NCBI GenBank assembly: GCA_035656095.1
Contig: DASRTE010000120.1
Coordinates: 1 to 16,127, forward strand
Direction: 5' to 3'
DNA length: 16,127 nucleotides
Origin: DASRTE01 sp035656095
GTDB taxonomy: Bacteria > Actinomycetota > Actinomycetes > Jiangellales > Jiangellaceae
Shown here: positions 5,679 through 14,700 of the stretch, one piece after another
Layout: each line of letters begins with the position of its first letter
Position numbering within the stretch: the first letter of the stretch is position 1
The notes under the pieces: model-generated
Seen by the model: the letters and a program-made list of their open reading frames with translations, nothing else
Told to the model about the DNA's origin: nothing
Databases searched by the model: none
Position numbers and translations under genes: made by a program

Positions 5679-7412
5679 GTGACGGAGACGGTTGGCCTCG
5701 ACGCCGACAACCTCGCACTGAGACCGTGGGACTATCCTGGAAAGCTGCCCTCGCACAGCGGTTTGCTGCACGAAGGCGTGTTTCGGCGATTGTCCCCCAG
5801 ACAAGGCCGGCGTCTCGGGCAGGCGGGTGTCGAGTTCCGGACCGAAAGGCGCTGGGACACCCTCAACTATGCCCTGCTCTTCTCCAACGTGGCCGCCGTG
5901 GACAACCGCTATCTCGTCGTCGCCATCGGCTCGAATGCCTCACCGGCGGTCATGCGCCGTAAGTTTGCCAATGAGAACGTCGACACGGTGCTCCCGTTTG
6001 TCAAGGCCCGTGTGACGGGACTTCGGGTGGGGCACAGCGCGCACATCAGTACCCCGGGATATGTGGCAGCAACGCCGATCCTGGAGCCTGGGTCCGAGAC
6101 GTCGGTGCTCGTCTCACTACTGGACCATGAGCAGATCGAATGCTTGGACCGGACCGAGCCAAACTACGTCCGGCGGTACGTGGCCGCGGACATGTGTCGA
6201 CTCCAACTCGACGGCGGGGAGCGCCCGTCTTCCTTCCTGCTGTACGTCTCGAAGTGGGGCGCGTTGGCGCCACCCAAGGCGGCGCCCCTGGCGCTCAAGA
6301 GGCAGGAGGAGATCTTCGCTGAGCTGCGGCGCGGATGTGCGGCCTTCTCGCGGCTCGTGGGCTCGGACGGTGACTACAAAGCGGTGATGAGCCGGTTGGC
6401 CGCCGATCCCAACTCGCGCCGCACCGCCAGGGAAGCGTTCCGTGCGGCGGGGTGGGCGTCGCCTGGTGGGTTCGAGGAACTCGAGCAGGGCAATGAGCAC
6501 GGGCGCTACGGCCTGGTCGCAAGTAGATGGTCAGATGAGGAACCGCACGCCGTTGCGGGGGACGCGTTGGTCTGTCTGCCGACGGCAGATGCACTCGAAC
6601 GACATGGTGAGCAATGCGTCACTCTGCACCCCATCGAGTTCGAAAGGCGTGGTTCGCCGTCACACGTAGGCGTGCAATCCGTGTCTGGTCCACGACTACC
6701 ACCCGCACCTGCGCGAGTGACGACGAGCGACACTCAGCCGCTGGGCACGGTGGCCGTGGACCAGGTGCTCCGCAACGCTCTGGGTGTCGAGGTGCAGGAG
6801 TCGGTACTACTGGAGCCGATCCGCGTCACGACGACGCCATTGGCCGATCTCCTCCTTTCCAGGCCGCACTACTCGATGCTGCGGGTGCAGCCGGCGGACC
6901 TGGCGACAGTCGAGCAGAACGTCGGTCTGTTGAGCCCCATAGGATTGAGCATTCTCGGAGTCGAGAGCGGTGACGAAATCGTCATCCAGGGTGCGCCCGA
7001 CGATTCGGGCCGTGTTCGGGAGACGAGAATGCTTGCCTACGCAGCGCCGGACGAGATAACGGATCGCCGGGACAGATTGTCAGGGGGAGCGCTGCACTCA
7101 CGATTTCCATCAGCCCGAGATGCCCTTGGTGTCTATCCAGACCTACCCTGGCTGTTCCTGGACTCCGCATCTCGAGCAGAGCTGGGAATCTACGGTCAGA
7201 AGTTGAGTGTGGTCCGGGCGCGCGCGTCCCGGAGGTTCCAGCTGACCCGCGAATTCCGAGAGCTTCTCCTCCTGCTGGCATTGGCATTCATCGGCGTGGC
7301 CGCGGTCGTGGAGTCAAGCGTCATGCGTATCTTGCTGCTCTGTGTCCTGTTGGTCGGGACGGCGACCGTGGTGCGCAGCAGGCTCAAGAACCGCCTGGAG
7401 TTCGAGCGTTAG
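5679..7412 (+). CDS. Membrane-anchored protein: gamma-glutamylcyclotransferase-like domain plus double-psi-barrel-like repeats
   Basis: This is a 577-residue protein from GTG 5679; a TTG at 5643 is also in frame. Residues about 75-190 look like the gamma-glutamylcyclotransferase (AIG2/GGCT) fold: VVAIGSNASPAVM holds the substrate-loop GSN at 84-86, and CLDRTEPNYVRRYV places a glutamate at 160 where the catalytic acid of GGCT enzymes sits. A helical linker follows (about 205-270). Residues about 355-515 hold three segments of the form aliphatic-x-LGV-x-x-G/Q-x-x-V (ALGVEVQESVLL, LGVESGDEIVI, LGIYGQKLSVV), like halves of CDC48-N/double-psi barrels. Two membrane helices (about 529-545 and 549-565) end the protein with a short basic tail. 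The reaction and partners are unknown. The gene is less GC-rich (57-60% in two counted lines) than its neighbours. Domain calls come from motif reading only. Confidence 0.75.
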   Translation: MTETVGLDADNLALRPWDYPGKLPSHSGLLHEGVFRRLSPRQGRRLGQAGVEFRTERRWDTLNYALLFSNVAAVDNRYLVVAIGSNASPAVMRRKFANENVDTVLPFVKARVTGLRVGHSAHISTPGYVAATPILEPGSETSVLVSLLDHEQIECLDRTEPNYVRRYVAADMCRLQLDGGERPSSFLLYVSKWGALAPPKAAPLALKRQEEIFAELRRGCAAFSRLVGSDGDYKAVMSRLAADPNSRRTAREAFRAAGWASPGGFEELEQGNEHGRYGLVASRWSDEEPHAVAGDALVCLPTADALERHGEQCVTLHPIEFERRGSPSHVGVQSVSGPRLPPAPARVTTSDTQPLGTVAVDQVLRNALGVEVQESVLLEPIRVTTTPLADLLLSRPHYSMLRVQPADLATVEQNVGLLSPIGLSILGVESGDEIVIQGAPDDSGRVRETRMLAYAAPDEITDRRDRLSGGALHSRFPSARDALGVYPDLPWLFLDSASRAELGIYGQKLSVVRARASRRFQLTREFRELLLLLALAFIGVAAVVESSVMRILLLCVLLVGTATVVRSRLKNRLEFER

Positions 7413-7625
7413 CAACCCATCGCCCACATGAACACAGCGAGCGGATGGAAAGCCGACCCCACCATGCTCTCTGGATCGATCATGGACTCGGCGGACAATG
7501 CCGTTCTGAACGCGAGGGTGAGATGGGAGGCATCGCACAGCTGACGCACAGGCGGCTCACATGTCCGGCGTAGCTCCGACCCCGACCGTGGAGCGGCATC
7601 CACCCTCGCCAGACCTGGAGCGACC

Positions 7626-8303
7626 ATGACCCAGCCTGTCAGCCGCCGCAACGCAATCGGCATGTTCAGCACGATCGGCCTGGGGGCGCTTCACCCGAGT
7701 CGTTCGCCGCCGCCGGTTCCTGCACGTTGACACGGGAGCTGACCGAGGGCCCGTACTACTTCGACGTCGACTCGATCCGCAGCGACATCCGCGAGGACAG
7801 GCCGGGCACGACATTGCGTCTGGGCATCCTCGTTCAGGACTCCGAGACGTGTGCACCGATCCCCGACGCCGTCCTCGATGTCTGGCACTGCGATGCCGAA
7901 GGGTCCTACTCCCGGGTTCGAGTCGGCGTCCCAAGCGTCCGGAGGGCCGCGGGCGGCGGTCCCGGCCGAAACTCGGGTCCGACCGACGACGAGACCTACC
8001 TGCGAGGCGCGCATGTCACCAACGCCGAGGGCGTCGTGGAGTTCGTGACGATCTACCCCGGCTGCGGACCGTGCACATCCACTGCAAGGTGCATCTCGAC
8101 AAGACCACGCTGCTGACCACCCAACTGTTCTTCGACGACGCGCTGACCGCCGAGGTCTACGCAGCGCAGCCGTGCTCGACGTCGCTGGCCGCGACGTCGA
8201 CAACAGCTACGACTCCATCTTCGAGGACAGCCTGGTCCTGACGGTGACCGCGGCCGATGACGGATACCTGGGCCTGATCACCTTCGGCGTCGACCCGGCC
8301 TGA
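7626..8303 (+). pseudogene. Decayed intradiol ring-cleavage dioxygenase-like gene (Tat-exported type), multiple frameshifts
   Basis: Pieces of one protein lie in order but in changing frames. The start (ATG 7626, GGAG 5 bases upstream) reads MTQPVSRRNAIGMFSTIG, a Tat-like signal. The frame changes near 7692, losing the lipobox or linker region, and continues with ESFAAAGSCTLTRELTEGPY and VLDVWHCDAEGSYS. Near 7911 a one-base change moves GFESASQASGG to another frame, and it returns before GPTDDETYLRG and EFVTIYPG. About 10 bases are missing near 8062, so the iron-ligand motif VHIHCKV is in a third frame. Another shift near 8171 precedes RDVDNSYDSIFEDSLVLTV and the TGA at 8301-8303. The family uses two tyrosines and two histidines to bind ferric iron and open catechol-type rings; many exported actinobacterial members have no known substrate. 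No continuous product is possible. Sequencing error in several places is the main alternative. Confidence 0.85.
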
Positions 8304-8426
8304 GCAGGTGCCGGCCGGTCGTCTCTCACGCCGATGTCGAGACCAGCTCGGACCGGCAAGGCATTCACAGCCGACACTCAGCAAGCTCATGGGCGACTCT
8401 CAGGTGCCGGACCTACCGTCGCCGGT

Positions 8427-9188
8427 GTGACGGGGACACGAGGCAGCCTCGCCGAGGCGGCGTTCGCCCACGGCGGCCGCCAGGTCGTGCGTGCTGACGG
8501 GCCGCCGGTGCGAGTCCTGGTCGTCGACGACGAGGCCACTCTCACGGAGCTGCTGTCGATTGCCCTGCGCTACGAGGGCTGGGAGGTCCGCACGGCGGCC
8601 GACGGGACGGCAGCTATCCGGGTGGCGCGTGAGTTCCGGCCGGATGCGGTCGTGCTCGACGTCATGCTCCCCGACATGAGCGGGCTGGACGTGCTGCGCC
8701 GCCTGCGCGCCGACGCCACGGACGTGCCCGTGCTGTTCCTCACCGCGATGGACGCGGTGGAGGATCGGGTGGCGGGGCTGACGGCAGGCGGAGACGACTA
8801 CGTCACGAAGCCGTTCAGCCTGGAGGAGGTCGTGGCCCGCCTGCGCGCCCTGATCCGGCGTGCCACCCGCCTCCGGGTCCAGGACGACGCACTGGTGGCC
8901 GTCGGTGACCTGACCCTGGACGAGGACAGCCACGAGGTCCGCCGGGCAGGGGAACCGATCGCGCTGACGGCGACGGAGTTCGAGCTGCTGCGCTACCTCA
9001 TGCGGAACCCGCGACGGGTCCTGAGCAAGACTCAGATCTTGGACCGGGTGTGGAACTACGACTTCGGCGGCCAGGCGAACGTCGTCGAGTTGTACGTCTC
9101 CTACCTGCGTAAGAAGATCGACGCCGGCCGCGCACCGATGATCCACACCATGCGCGGAGCCGGCTACGTCCTGAAGCCGGCGGATTGA
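8427..9188 (+). CDS. OmpR/PhoB family two-component response regulator
   Basis: The protein is 253 residues from GTG 8427. The receiver domain (about 28-145) has the acidic pocket DD at 34-35 (VLVVDDE), phospho-acceptor D78 (VVLDVMLP), switch T106 (LFLTAMD) and K128 (VTKPF). A winged-helix DNA-binding domain follows (about 159-253) with the typical LTATEFELLRYLM, VWNYDF and MRGAGYVL segments. An ATG at 8334 would add 31 residues of low-complexity sequence not expected in the family. GTG 8427 is preferred because a TACCGT box at 8414-8419 would start a leaderless transcript there; neither start has a convincing ribosome binding site. The kinase gene begins 3 bases after the stop, so the two form a standard pair. 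Target genes probably include the downstream secreted protein, by position. Confidence 0.9.
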   Translation: MTGTRGSLAEAAFAHGGRQVVRADGPPVRVLVVDDEATLTELLSIALRYEGWEVRTAADGTAAIRVAREFRPDAVVLDVMLPDMSGLDVLRRLRADATDVPVLFLTAMDAVEDRVAGLTAGGDDYVTKPFSLEEVVARLRALIRRATRLRVQDDALVAVGDLTLDEDSHEVRRAGEPIALTATEFELLRYLMRNPRRVLSKTQILDRVWNYDFGGQANVVELYVSYLRKKIDAGRAPMIHTMRGAGYVLKPAD

Positions 9189-9191
9189 CCG

Positions 9192-10772
9192 GTGGGCGTG
9201 AGAACGCCGAAGGTCCCAGGCACGCGGACGCCTCCGCGCGGCCAGGCACGCTGGTCGCTCCTGACCCGGTTGCTGGCGTCGGCCGTTGCGCTGCTGGCGG
9301 CGGTGAGCCTCGTCATGGGCATTGCCGGCGTCGTCGCCCTGGACACGTTCCTGACGGCCCGCCTCGACGACCAGCTGACGGCCGCGGTGGACCGGTCCGC
9401 GCGAGGATTCGACGACGGCGCGGGCCGACCCCAGGGCGGGCCGCCGGCCGACCGTCTCGTCGGCCCGCTGCAGGTTCCGGGTCAGGCGGAGGGAACGCTC
9501 GGGGTTCTCGTCGACGACGGAACGGTCATCAGCTCGCGGATCGTGGAGCGCAGCGGAGAGCTGACGACGGTGCCGGCCGGGTCGGCCGCCCTGCTGGCCG
9601 ATGTCCCGGTCGACGGACACCCCCATACGGTGGAGCTCGGCGACGACCTCGGTGACTACCGGGTCGTCGCCTCGGCGATCCCCGGCGGGGCGACGTTCGT
9701 CACCGGGCTCCCACTGAGCCTGGTCGACGGCCCGGTGTCTCAGCTGGCCGGCGTGGTGGTCGCCGTCGGCCTGGCCGGGTTGCTGGTGGCCGGCGTGGTG
9801 GGCGCACTGATCATCGGGCGCGCCCTGCGTCCACTGCGCCGGGTCGCCTCCACCGCGACCAGGGTCGCGGAGATGCCGCTGGACCGCGGCGAGGTCGCGC
9901 TGGCGGTGCGGGTCCCGGCGGCCGACACCGATCCGCGGACGGAGGTCGGCCGCGTAGGCGCCGCCCTGAACCACCTGCTCGAGAACGTCGCGACCGCGCT
10001 GGCGGCGCGGCAGGCCAGCGAGACCCGAGTCCGGCAGTTCGTGGCCGACGCCAGCCACGAGCTGCGCACGCCGCTCGCCGCGATCCGTGGATACGCGGAG
10101 CTGACCAGGCGCAGCCGCAACCCGGTTCCGGCGGACGTCGTCCACGCCCTGAGCCGCGTGGAGTCCGAGGCCGTCCGGATGACCGGTCTGGTCGACGACC
10201 TCCTCCTGCTTGCCCGGCTGGACGCCGGCCGCCCGGTCGAGAGCGCGCCAGTCGACCTGTCCGCCGTCGTGGTCGACGCCGTGGGCGACGCCCACGTGGC
10301 AGGTCCGGAACACAAATGGGCCCTCGATCTGCCCGACGGTCCCGTCGTCGTGGCAGGAGACAGGGCCCGCCTGCACCAGGTCGTGGCGAACCTGCTGGCC
10401 AACGCGCGCGTCCACACTCCTCCGGACACCACCGTGCGGATCCATCTGTCCGCACAGGGACCGGGTGACAGCGGGTCGGAGACAGCGACCCTCAGCGTCG
10501 TCGACGACGGACCGGGCATCCCGGCCGATCTCAGACCCACCGTGTTCGACCGCTTCGCCCGCGGCGACAGCTCCCGTTCCCACGCTGCGGGCAGCACCGG
10601 GCTGGGGCTTGCCATCGTGGCGGCCGTCGTCGCAGCGCACGACGGTGACGTGTCCGTCGACAGCCGGTCCGGACGCACGGCGTTCACCGTCCGGCTGCCG
10701 ATGGCCGCCTCCGCTGTGGCATCCGAGCACGCGAGTACTGCTCTGCTGACAACGTCCGGTCCGAGGTCGTAG
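9192..10772 (+). CDS. Two-component sensor histidine kinase
   Basis: The protein is 526 residues from GTG 9192 (a GTG at 9198 is also possible). Membrane helix 1 spans about residues 25-50, an extracellular sensor region about 51-185, and helix 2 about 187-209, followed by a HAMP linker. The dimerisation domain carries H289 in FVADASHELRTPLAAIRGY, and the ATP-binding domain has the N box (N404 in NLLANARVHTP), G1 box DDGPGIP (438-444), F box VFDRFARGD (451-459) and G2 box GLGLAIV (470-476). All catalytic motifs are intact. The extracellular part of roughly 135 residues has no cysteines or recognised ligand domain, so the signal is unknown. It is placed directly after its regulator and before a secreted protein gene, which suggests an envelope-related stimulus. 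Confidence 0.93.
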   Translation: MGVRTPKVPGTRTPPRGQARWSLLTRLLASAVALLAAVSLVMGIAGVVALDTFLTARLDDQLTAAVDRSARGFDDGAGRPQGGPPADRLVGPLQVPGQAEGTLGVLVDDGTVISSRIVERSGELTTVPAGSAALLADVPVDGHPHTVELGDDLGDYRVVASAIPGGATFVTGLPLSLVDGPVSQLAGVVVAVGLAGLLVAGVVGALIIGRALRPLRRVASTATRVAEMPLDRGEVALAVRVPAADTDPRTEVGRVGAALNHLLENVATALAARQASETRVRQFVADASHELRTPLAAIRGYAELTRRSRNPVPADVVHALSRVESEAVRMTGLVDDLLLLARLDAGRPVESAPVDLSAVVVDAVGDAHVAGPEHKWALDLPDGPVVVAGDRARLHQVVANLLANARVHTPPDTTVRIHLSAQGPGDSGSETATLSVVDDGPGIPADLRPTVFDRFARGDSSRSHAAGSTGLGLAIVAAVVAAHDGDVSVDSRSGRTAFTVRLPMAASAVASEHASTALLTTSGPRS

Positions 10773-10798
10773 CCGGGTCACAGTGTCCCCACAGCGTG

Positions 10799-10858
10799 CG
10801 GCCAGGTTCGTGGCCGAGCCTCGGTTCCAGATGCCCGGGATCGGCCCGGGCAGGAACC
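10799..10858 (+). promoter_or_regulatory. Tandem hairpins in the mRNA leader of the secreted repeat protein
   Basis: Two hairpins lie between the kinase stop and the next start. The first is CGGCCA (10799-10804) pairing with TGGCCG (10811-10816). The second has TGCCCGGG (10832-10839) pairing with CCCGGGCA (10845-10852) over a 5-base loop, extended by GGTTCC (10823-10828) pairing with GGAACC (10853-10858) after a 3-base bulge, 14 bp in all. It ends two bases before the GGAGG ribosome binding site at 10861-10865. It may act as an mRNA stabiliser, an attenuator lowering readthrough from the kinase gene, or a translation control element. No T-run follows. Confidence 0.5.
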
Positions 10859-10873
10859 ACGGAGGCAAGGACC

Positions 10874-11569
10874 ATGAAGATCACCAAGAGGATCGCACCG
10901 GCCGGGCTCGCCGGCGTCCTCGGACTCGCCGGGTTGGGCGTCGCCGCGGTGGGCGCGCCGCTGGCCGTCGCGGCCGGCAGCGCCCCGACCGCCGAGGCCG
11001 GTGCGGGTGACGCAAGCAGCGACCGGTTGCAGGCGATCACGGATGCACTCGCGGATCTGGTCGCCGACGGCACGATCACGCAGGACCAGGCGGACGAGGT
11101 CGCGGCCGCCCTCGCCGAGTCCGACGCCCTGCGTCCGGGCGGTCCCGGCGGCCCGGACGGTCCCGATGGGCACGGCGGCATGGTTCCCCTGGACCTCGAC
11201 GTCGCCGCGGACGCATTGGGGCTGACGCCGGAGGAGCTGCGCGACGCCCTGGCCACGGAGGGCACGACGCTCGCCGACGTCGCGGAGGAACAAGGCGTCG
11301 AGACCGCCACGCTGGTCGATGCCCTCGTAGCCGCCGGCGAGGAGCGCATCGAGCAGGCGGTCACCGACGGCCGGCTGACGCAGGAACAGGCGGACGAGCT
11401 GCGGGAGTCGCTGCCCGAGCGTGTCGCTGCGGCCATCGAGCTGGAGTTCCGCGGAGATCGGGGGCACGGTCCCGGGCGTCGTGGGCACCTCGGTGACGAC
11501 GCCGGCGGCCCGGCCGACGATGGCCCGACCGGCCAGCCGGACGCCGCCGCGGACGTGAGTCCGGTCTGA
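10874..11569 (+). CDS. Secreted acidic protein with two ITQ/LTQ-type helical repeats, TCS-associated
   Basis: The protein is 231 residues from ATG 10874, chosen because GGAGG lies 8 bases upstream and a classical signal peptide begins there (KITKR, a hydrophobic stretch, AVAAG near residue 34). The mature part is rich in Ala, Asp, Glu and Gly. Two similar 16-residue units, DGTITQDQADEVAAAL (65-80) and DGRLTQEQADELRESL (165-180), are exactly 100 residues apart. They resemble the short helical motif seen in DUF2680-like exported proteins; I am not certain of the family. Between them is DALGLTPEELRDAL (113-126) and a Gly/Pro-rich linker. The C-terminal 40 residues look disordered. It follows the kinase gene by 101 bp and could be an output or modulator of that system. 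The enzyme activity, if any, is unknown. Confidence 0.82.
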   Translation: MKITKRIAPAGLAGVLGLAGLGVAAVGAPLAVAAGSAPTAEAGAGDASSDRLQAITDALADLVADGTITQDQADEVAAALAESDALRPGGPGGPDGPDGHGGMVPLDLDVAADALGLTPEELRDALATEGTTLADVAEEQGVETATLVDALVAAGEERIEQAVTDGRLTQEQADELRESLPERVAAAIELEFRGDRGHGPGRRGHLGDDAGGPADDGPTGQPDAAADVSPV

Positions 11570-11589
11570 CCGGAGGCTCTGTGGTGCCC

Positions 11590-11620
11590 GCCCCGTCACC
11601 GGTTCGCCCGGAGGCGGGGC
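11590..11620 (+). terminator. GC-rich hairpin after the secreted protein gene, possible terminator
   Basis: GCCCCG (11590-11595) pairs with CGGGGC (11615-11620), enclosing an inner CCGG/CCGG stem (11599-11602 with 11608-11611) over a TTCGC loop. It begins 20 bases after the stop codon at 11567-11569. No T-run follows. It probably separates the two-component unit from the HAD-GH65 gene. Confidence 0.4.
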
Positions 11621-11742
11621 AGGGCAGCAACTACAGTCGGTTCGGCGTCGACCGCCCATGATGCGGGTCATCTCTGCCGCACCAGGGGAAGATGCAGTTG
11701 TGTTCCCGACCTCACGCCGGCGCACCCGAGGGATGTGGCGCC

Positions 11743-14700
11743 ATGGCCTTTGACGGTGGGATCTTCGACGTGGACGGCGTCCTGGTCGACTCACCGCACG
11801 AACAGGCGTGGCGGCAGGCGCTCGAGCAGTTGATGGAGGGCGACTGGCGCGACCTCCGCGACCGGACGAGCTGGTCGCCAGAGCGGTTCACCCCGGCCGT
11901 CTACCAGCAGGTGGTGGCCGGGCTGCCGCGGATGCAAGGTGCCCGGGCCGCCCTGACCTACTTCGGGGTTCCGGACGTCGATCGCCGCGTCGAGCCGTAC
12001 GCAGCGGCCAAACAGAAGCGCATTCTCACACTCATCGACGCGGGCGAGTTCGTGGCGTTCCCGGACGCGCTCCGGTTCATCCTGGCGGTCAAGGATGCGG
12101 GGATCCCGGTCGCTGCGGCGTCGTCGTCGAAGAATGCCGACCTCTTCCTCCGCAAGATCCGGCTCGACACCTTCGCCGCCGAGCAGCGGTTGGACTACCC
12201 GTTCCTCGAGCCCGGATTCACCCTGCTCGACCTGTTCGACGCCAACATCTCCGGCCGCGACTTCCCGCGCGGCAAGCCGGACCCGACGATCTTCCTGACC
12301 GCTGCCGAGGAGCTCGGCGCGCGACCCGGGGCCTGCTTCGTGGTCGAAGACGCTGCGAGCGGGATCCAGGCGGCGAAGGCCGGCCGAATGGCGGCGCTGG
12401 GCGTCGCGCGACTGGGTGACCAGGAACTGCTGACCGAGGCGGGCGCGGACCTGGTCGTGACGACACTCGACGACGTCTCGCTCGACGCCATCGCCACCGG
12501 CGAGCTCCGGGAACGGCGGGCGGCGGCCGACCGGCGGCAGCGGCGGACTGAACGTCCCGCGAGCGTGTGGTCGCTGACCTACGACGGCTTCGACCCTGAG
12601 CAACAGGGGTTGCGGGAAACGCTCTGCGCACTCGGAAACGGCTACTTCGTGACCCGCGGCGCGCTGCCCGAAGCCGTGGACGACGGGGTCAGCTACCCCG
12701 GTACCTACGTCGCCGGACTGTACAACCGGCTCACCACCGAGGTCGCCGGCCACGACGTGGAGAACGAGGACCTCGTCAACGTACCGAACTGGCTGCCGCT
12801 CACGTTCCGCGTGGACAACGGTGCGTGGTTCGACATCCGCGACGCCGACATCCTCGATCACCGCCTGGAGCTGGACATGCGCCGGGCGACACTCACCCGA
12901 CACCTACGGTGGCAGGACCGGGCCGGTCGCCGGACAAGCCTCGTGCAGCGCCGGCTGGTGAGCATGACGGATCCGCACCTCGCCGGACTGGAGTCCACTT
13001 TCACGGCCGAGAACTGGTCGGGGACCCTGCAGGTGAGATCGGGCCTGGACGGGCGCGTCGCCAACGCCGGCGTGAAGCGCTACCGCGACCTCGACGGCCG
13101 GCACCTGACGGTGCTCCGCGCCGACGGGGCCGGCGCCGAGACCATCCAACTGCAGGCGGAGACGACCCAGTCTCATATCCGCATCGCCCTGGCTGCCCGC
13201 ACCAGGGTTCTGGTCGACCGCGTGCCCGTCGCGGCCGACCTGCGCCTGGTCACCGAGCCGGGATACGTCGCGCACGAACTGGAGCTCGCGATCGGCCAGG
13301 AGAAACCCGTGGCCGTCGAGAAGCTCGTCGCCCTCTACACCTCCCGGGACCGGGCGATCTCCGAGAGCCTGCTCGCCGCGGCCGAGGCGGTTCGGCAGGC
13401 GGCGGACTTCGACGAGCTCCTTACTCGGCATGCCCTCGCGTGGCACAGCCAGTGGAGCAGGTTCGACATGACGGTGGACTCAGCCGACGAGTGGACCATG
13501 ACGGTCCTGCACCTGCACGTCCTCCATCTGTTGCAGACCGTGTCGCAGAACAGCGTGCATCTCGACGTGGGCGTGCCGGCCCGTGGCTGGCACGGCGAGG
13601 CATACCGGGGGCACGTCTTCTGGGACGAGCTGTTCATCTTCCCCTTCCTGGACTTCCAGCGGCCGGAACTGGCGCGCGCGATGCTCGACTACCGGCACGC
13701 CAGAATCGACGCGGCCCGTGCGGCTGCACGGCAGTCCGGCCACCGGGGCGCGATGTTCCCGTGGCAGAGCGGTAGCGACGGGCGTGAGGAGACCCAGCGG
13801 ATCCACCTGAACCCGAAGTCAGGCCGCTGGCTGCCCGACCACACGAGACTGCAGCGCCACGTCAACATCGCGATCGCGTACAACGTCTGGCAGCACTTCC
13901 TGGTGACGGGGAGCGTCCGCTTCCTCCGCACCGTCGGCGCCGAGCTGGTGCTCGAGATCGCGCGGTACCTGTCCGGCATCGCCACCTACGACGCCGAGCT
14001 GGATCGTTACGAGATCCTCGGCGTGATGGGGCCGGACGAGTACCACGATGCATACCCGGACAGCGACCGGCCCGGCCTGGACAACAACACCTACACCAAT
14101 GTCATGACGGTCTGGGTGCTGTTGCGCGCATTGGAGGTCCTCGACGTGCTGCCGCCGCACTACCGGCAGGAGGTCGTCGACGAGCTGGGGATCGGCGACG
14201 ACGAAGTTCACCGCTGGCGGGACATCACCGGCAAGATGCGCGTGGTGTTCCACCGCGACGGCGTGCTCACGCAGTTCGAGGGCTACGAGCAGCTGCCGGA
14301 GTTCGACTGGCAGGGGTACCGGGCCAAGTACGGCGACATCCAGCGGTTGGACCGGCTGCTGGAGGCCGAGGGTGACACCGCCAACCGATACAAGGTCTCC
14401 AAGCAGGCCGACACCCTGATGCTGCTGTTCCTGCTGTCCCGCGACGAGCTGCGCGACCTGCTCCGCAACCTCGGCTACGAGGTGAGCACGGACCAGATCA
14501 CCCGGACTGTCCGCTACTACCTGGACCGAACCTCGCACGGCTCGACGCTCAGCGGGGTGGTCACCGCCTGGGTACTCGCCCGCTACGACCCGGAACAGGC
14601 GTGGCCGTTCGTGCTCGACGCCCTGGAGAGCGACATCGCGGACGTGCAGGGCGGAACCACCGCCGAGGGCATCCACCTCGGTGCAATGGCCGGCACGATA

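Noticed and set aside
7428..7544. Small plus-strand ORF of 38 codons in the gap before the pseudogene
   Set aside because: It has no ribosome binding site, no recognisable sequence and no coding signal beyond chance.
7626..8303. Programmed frameshifting to explain the broken dioxygenase
   Set aside because: At least five changes of frame and a missing segment, with no slippery sequence; decay or sequence error is simpler.
8400..10868. Very long open frame (over 800 codons) on the minus strand opposite the two-component genes
   Set aside because: It is low-complexity Gly/Arg/His-rich translation without motifs; both plus-strand genes have all family motifs intact.
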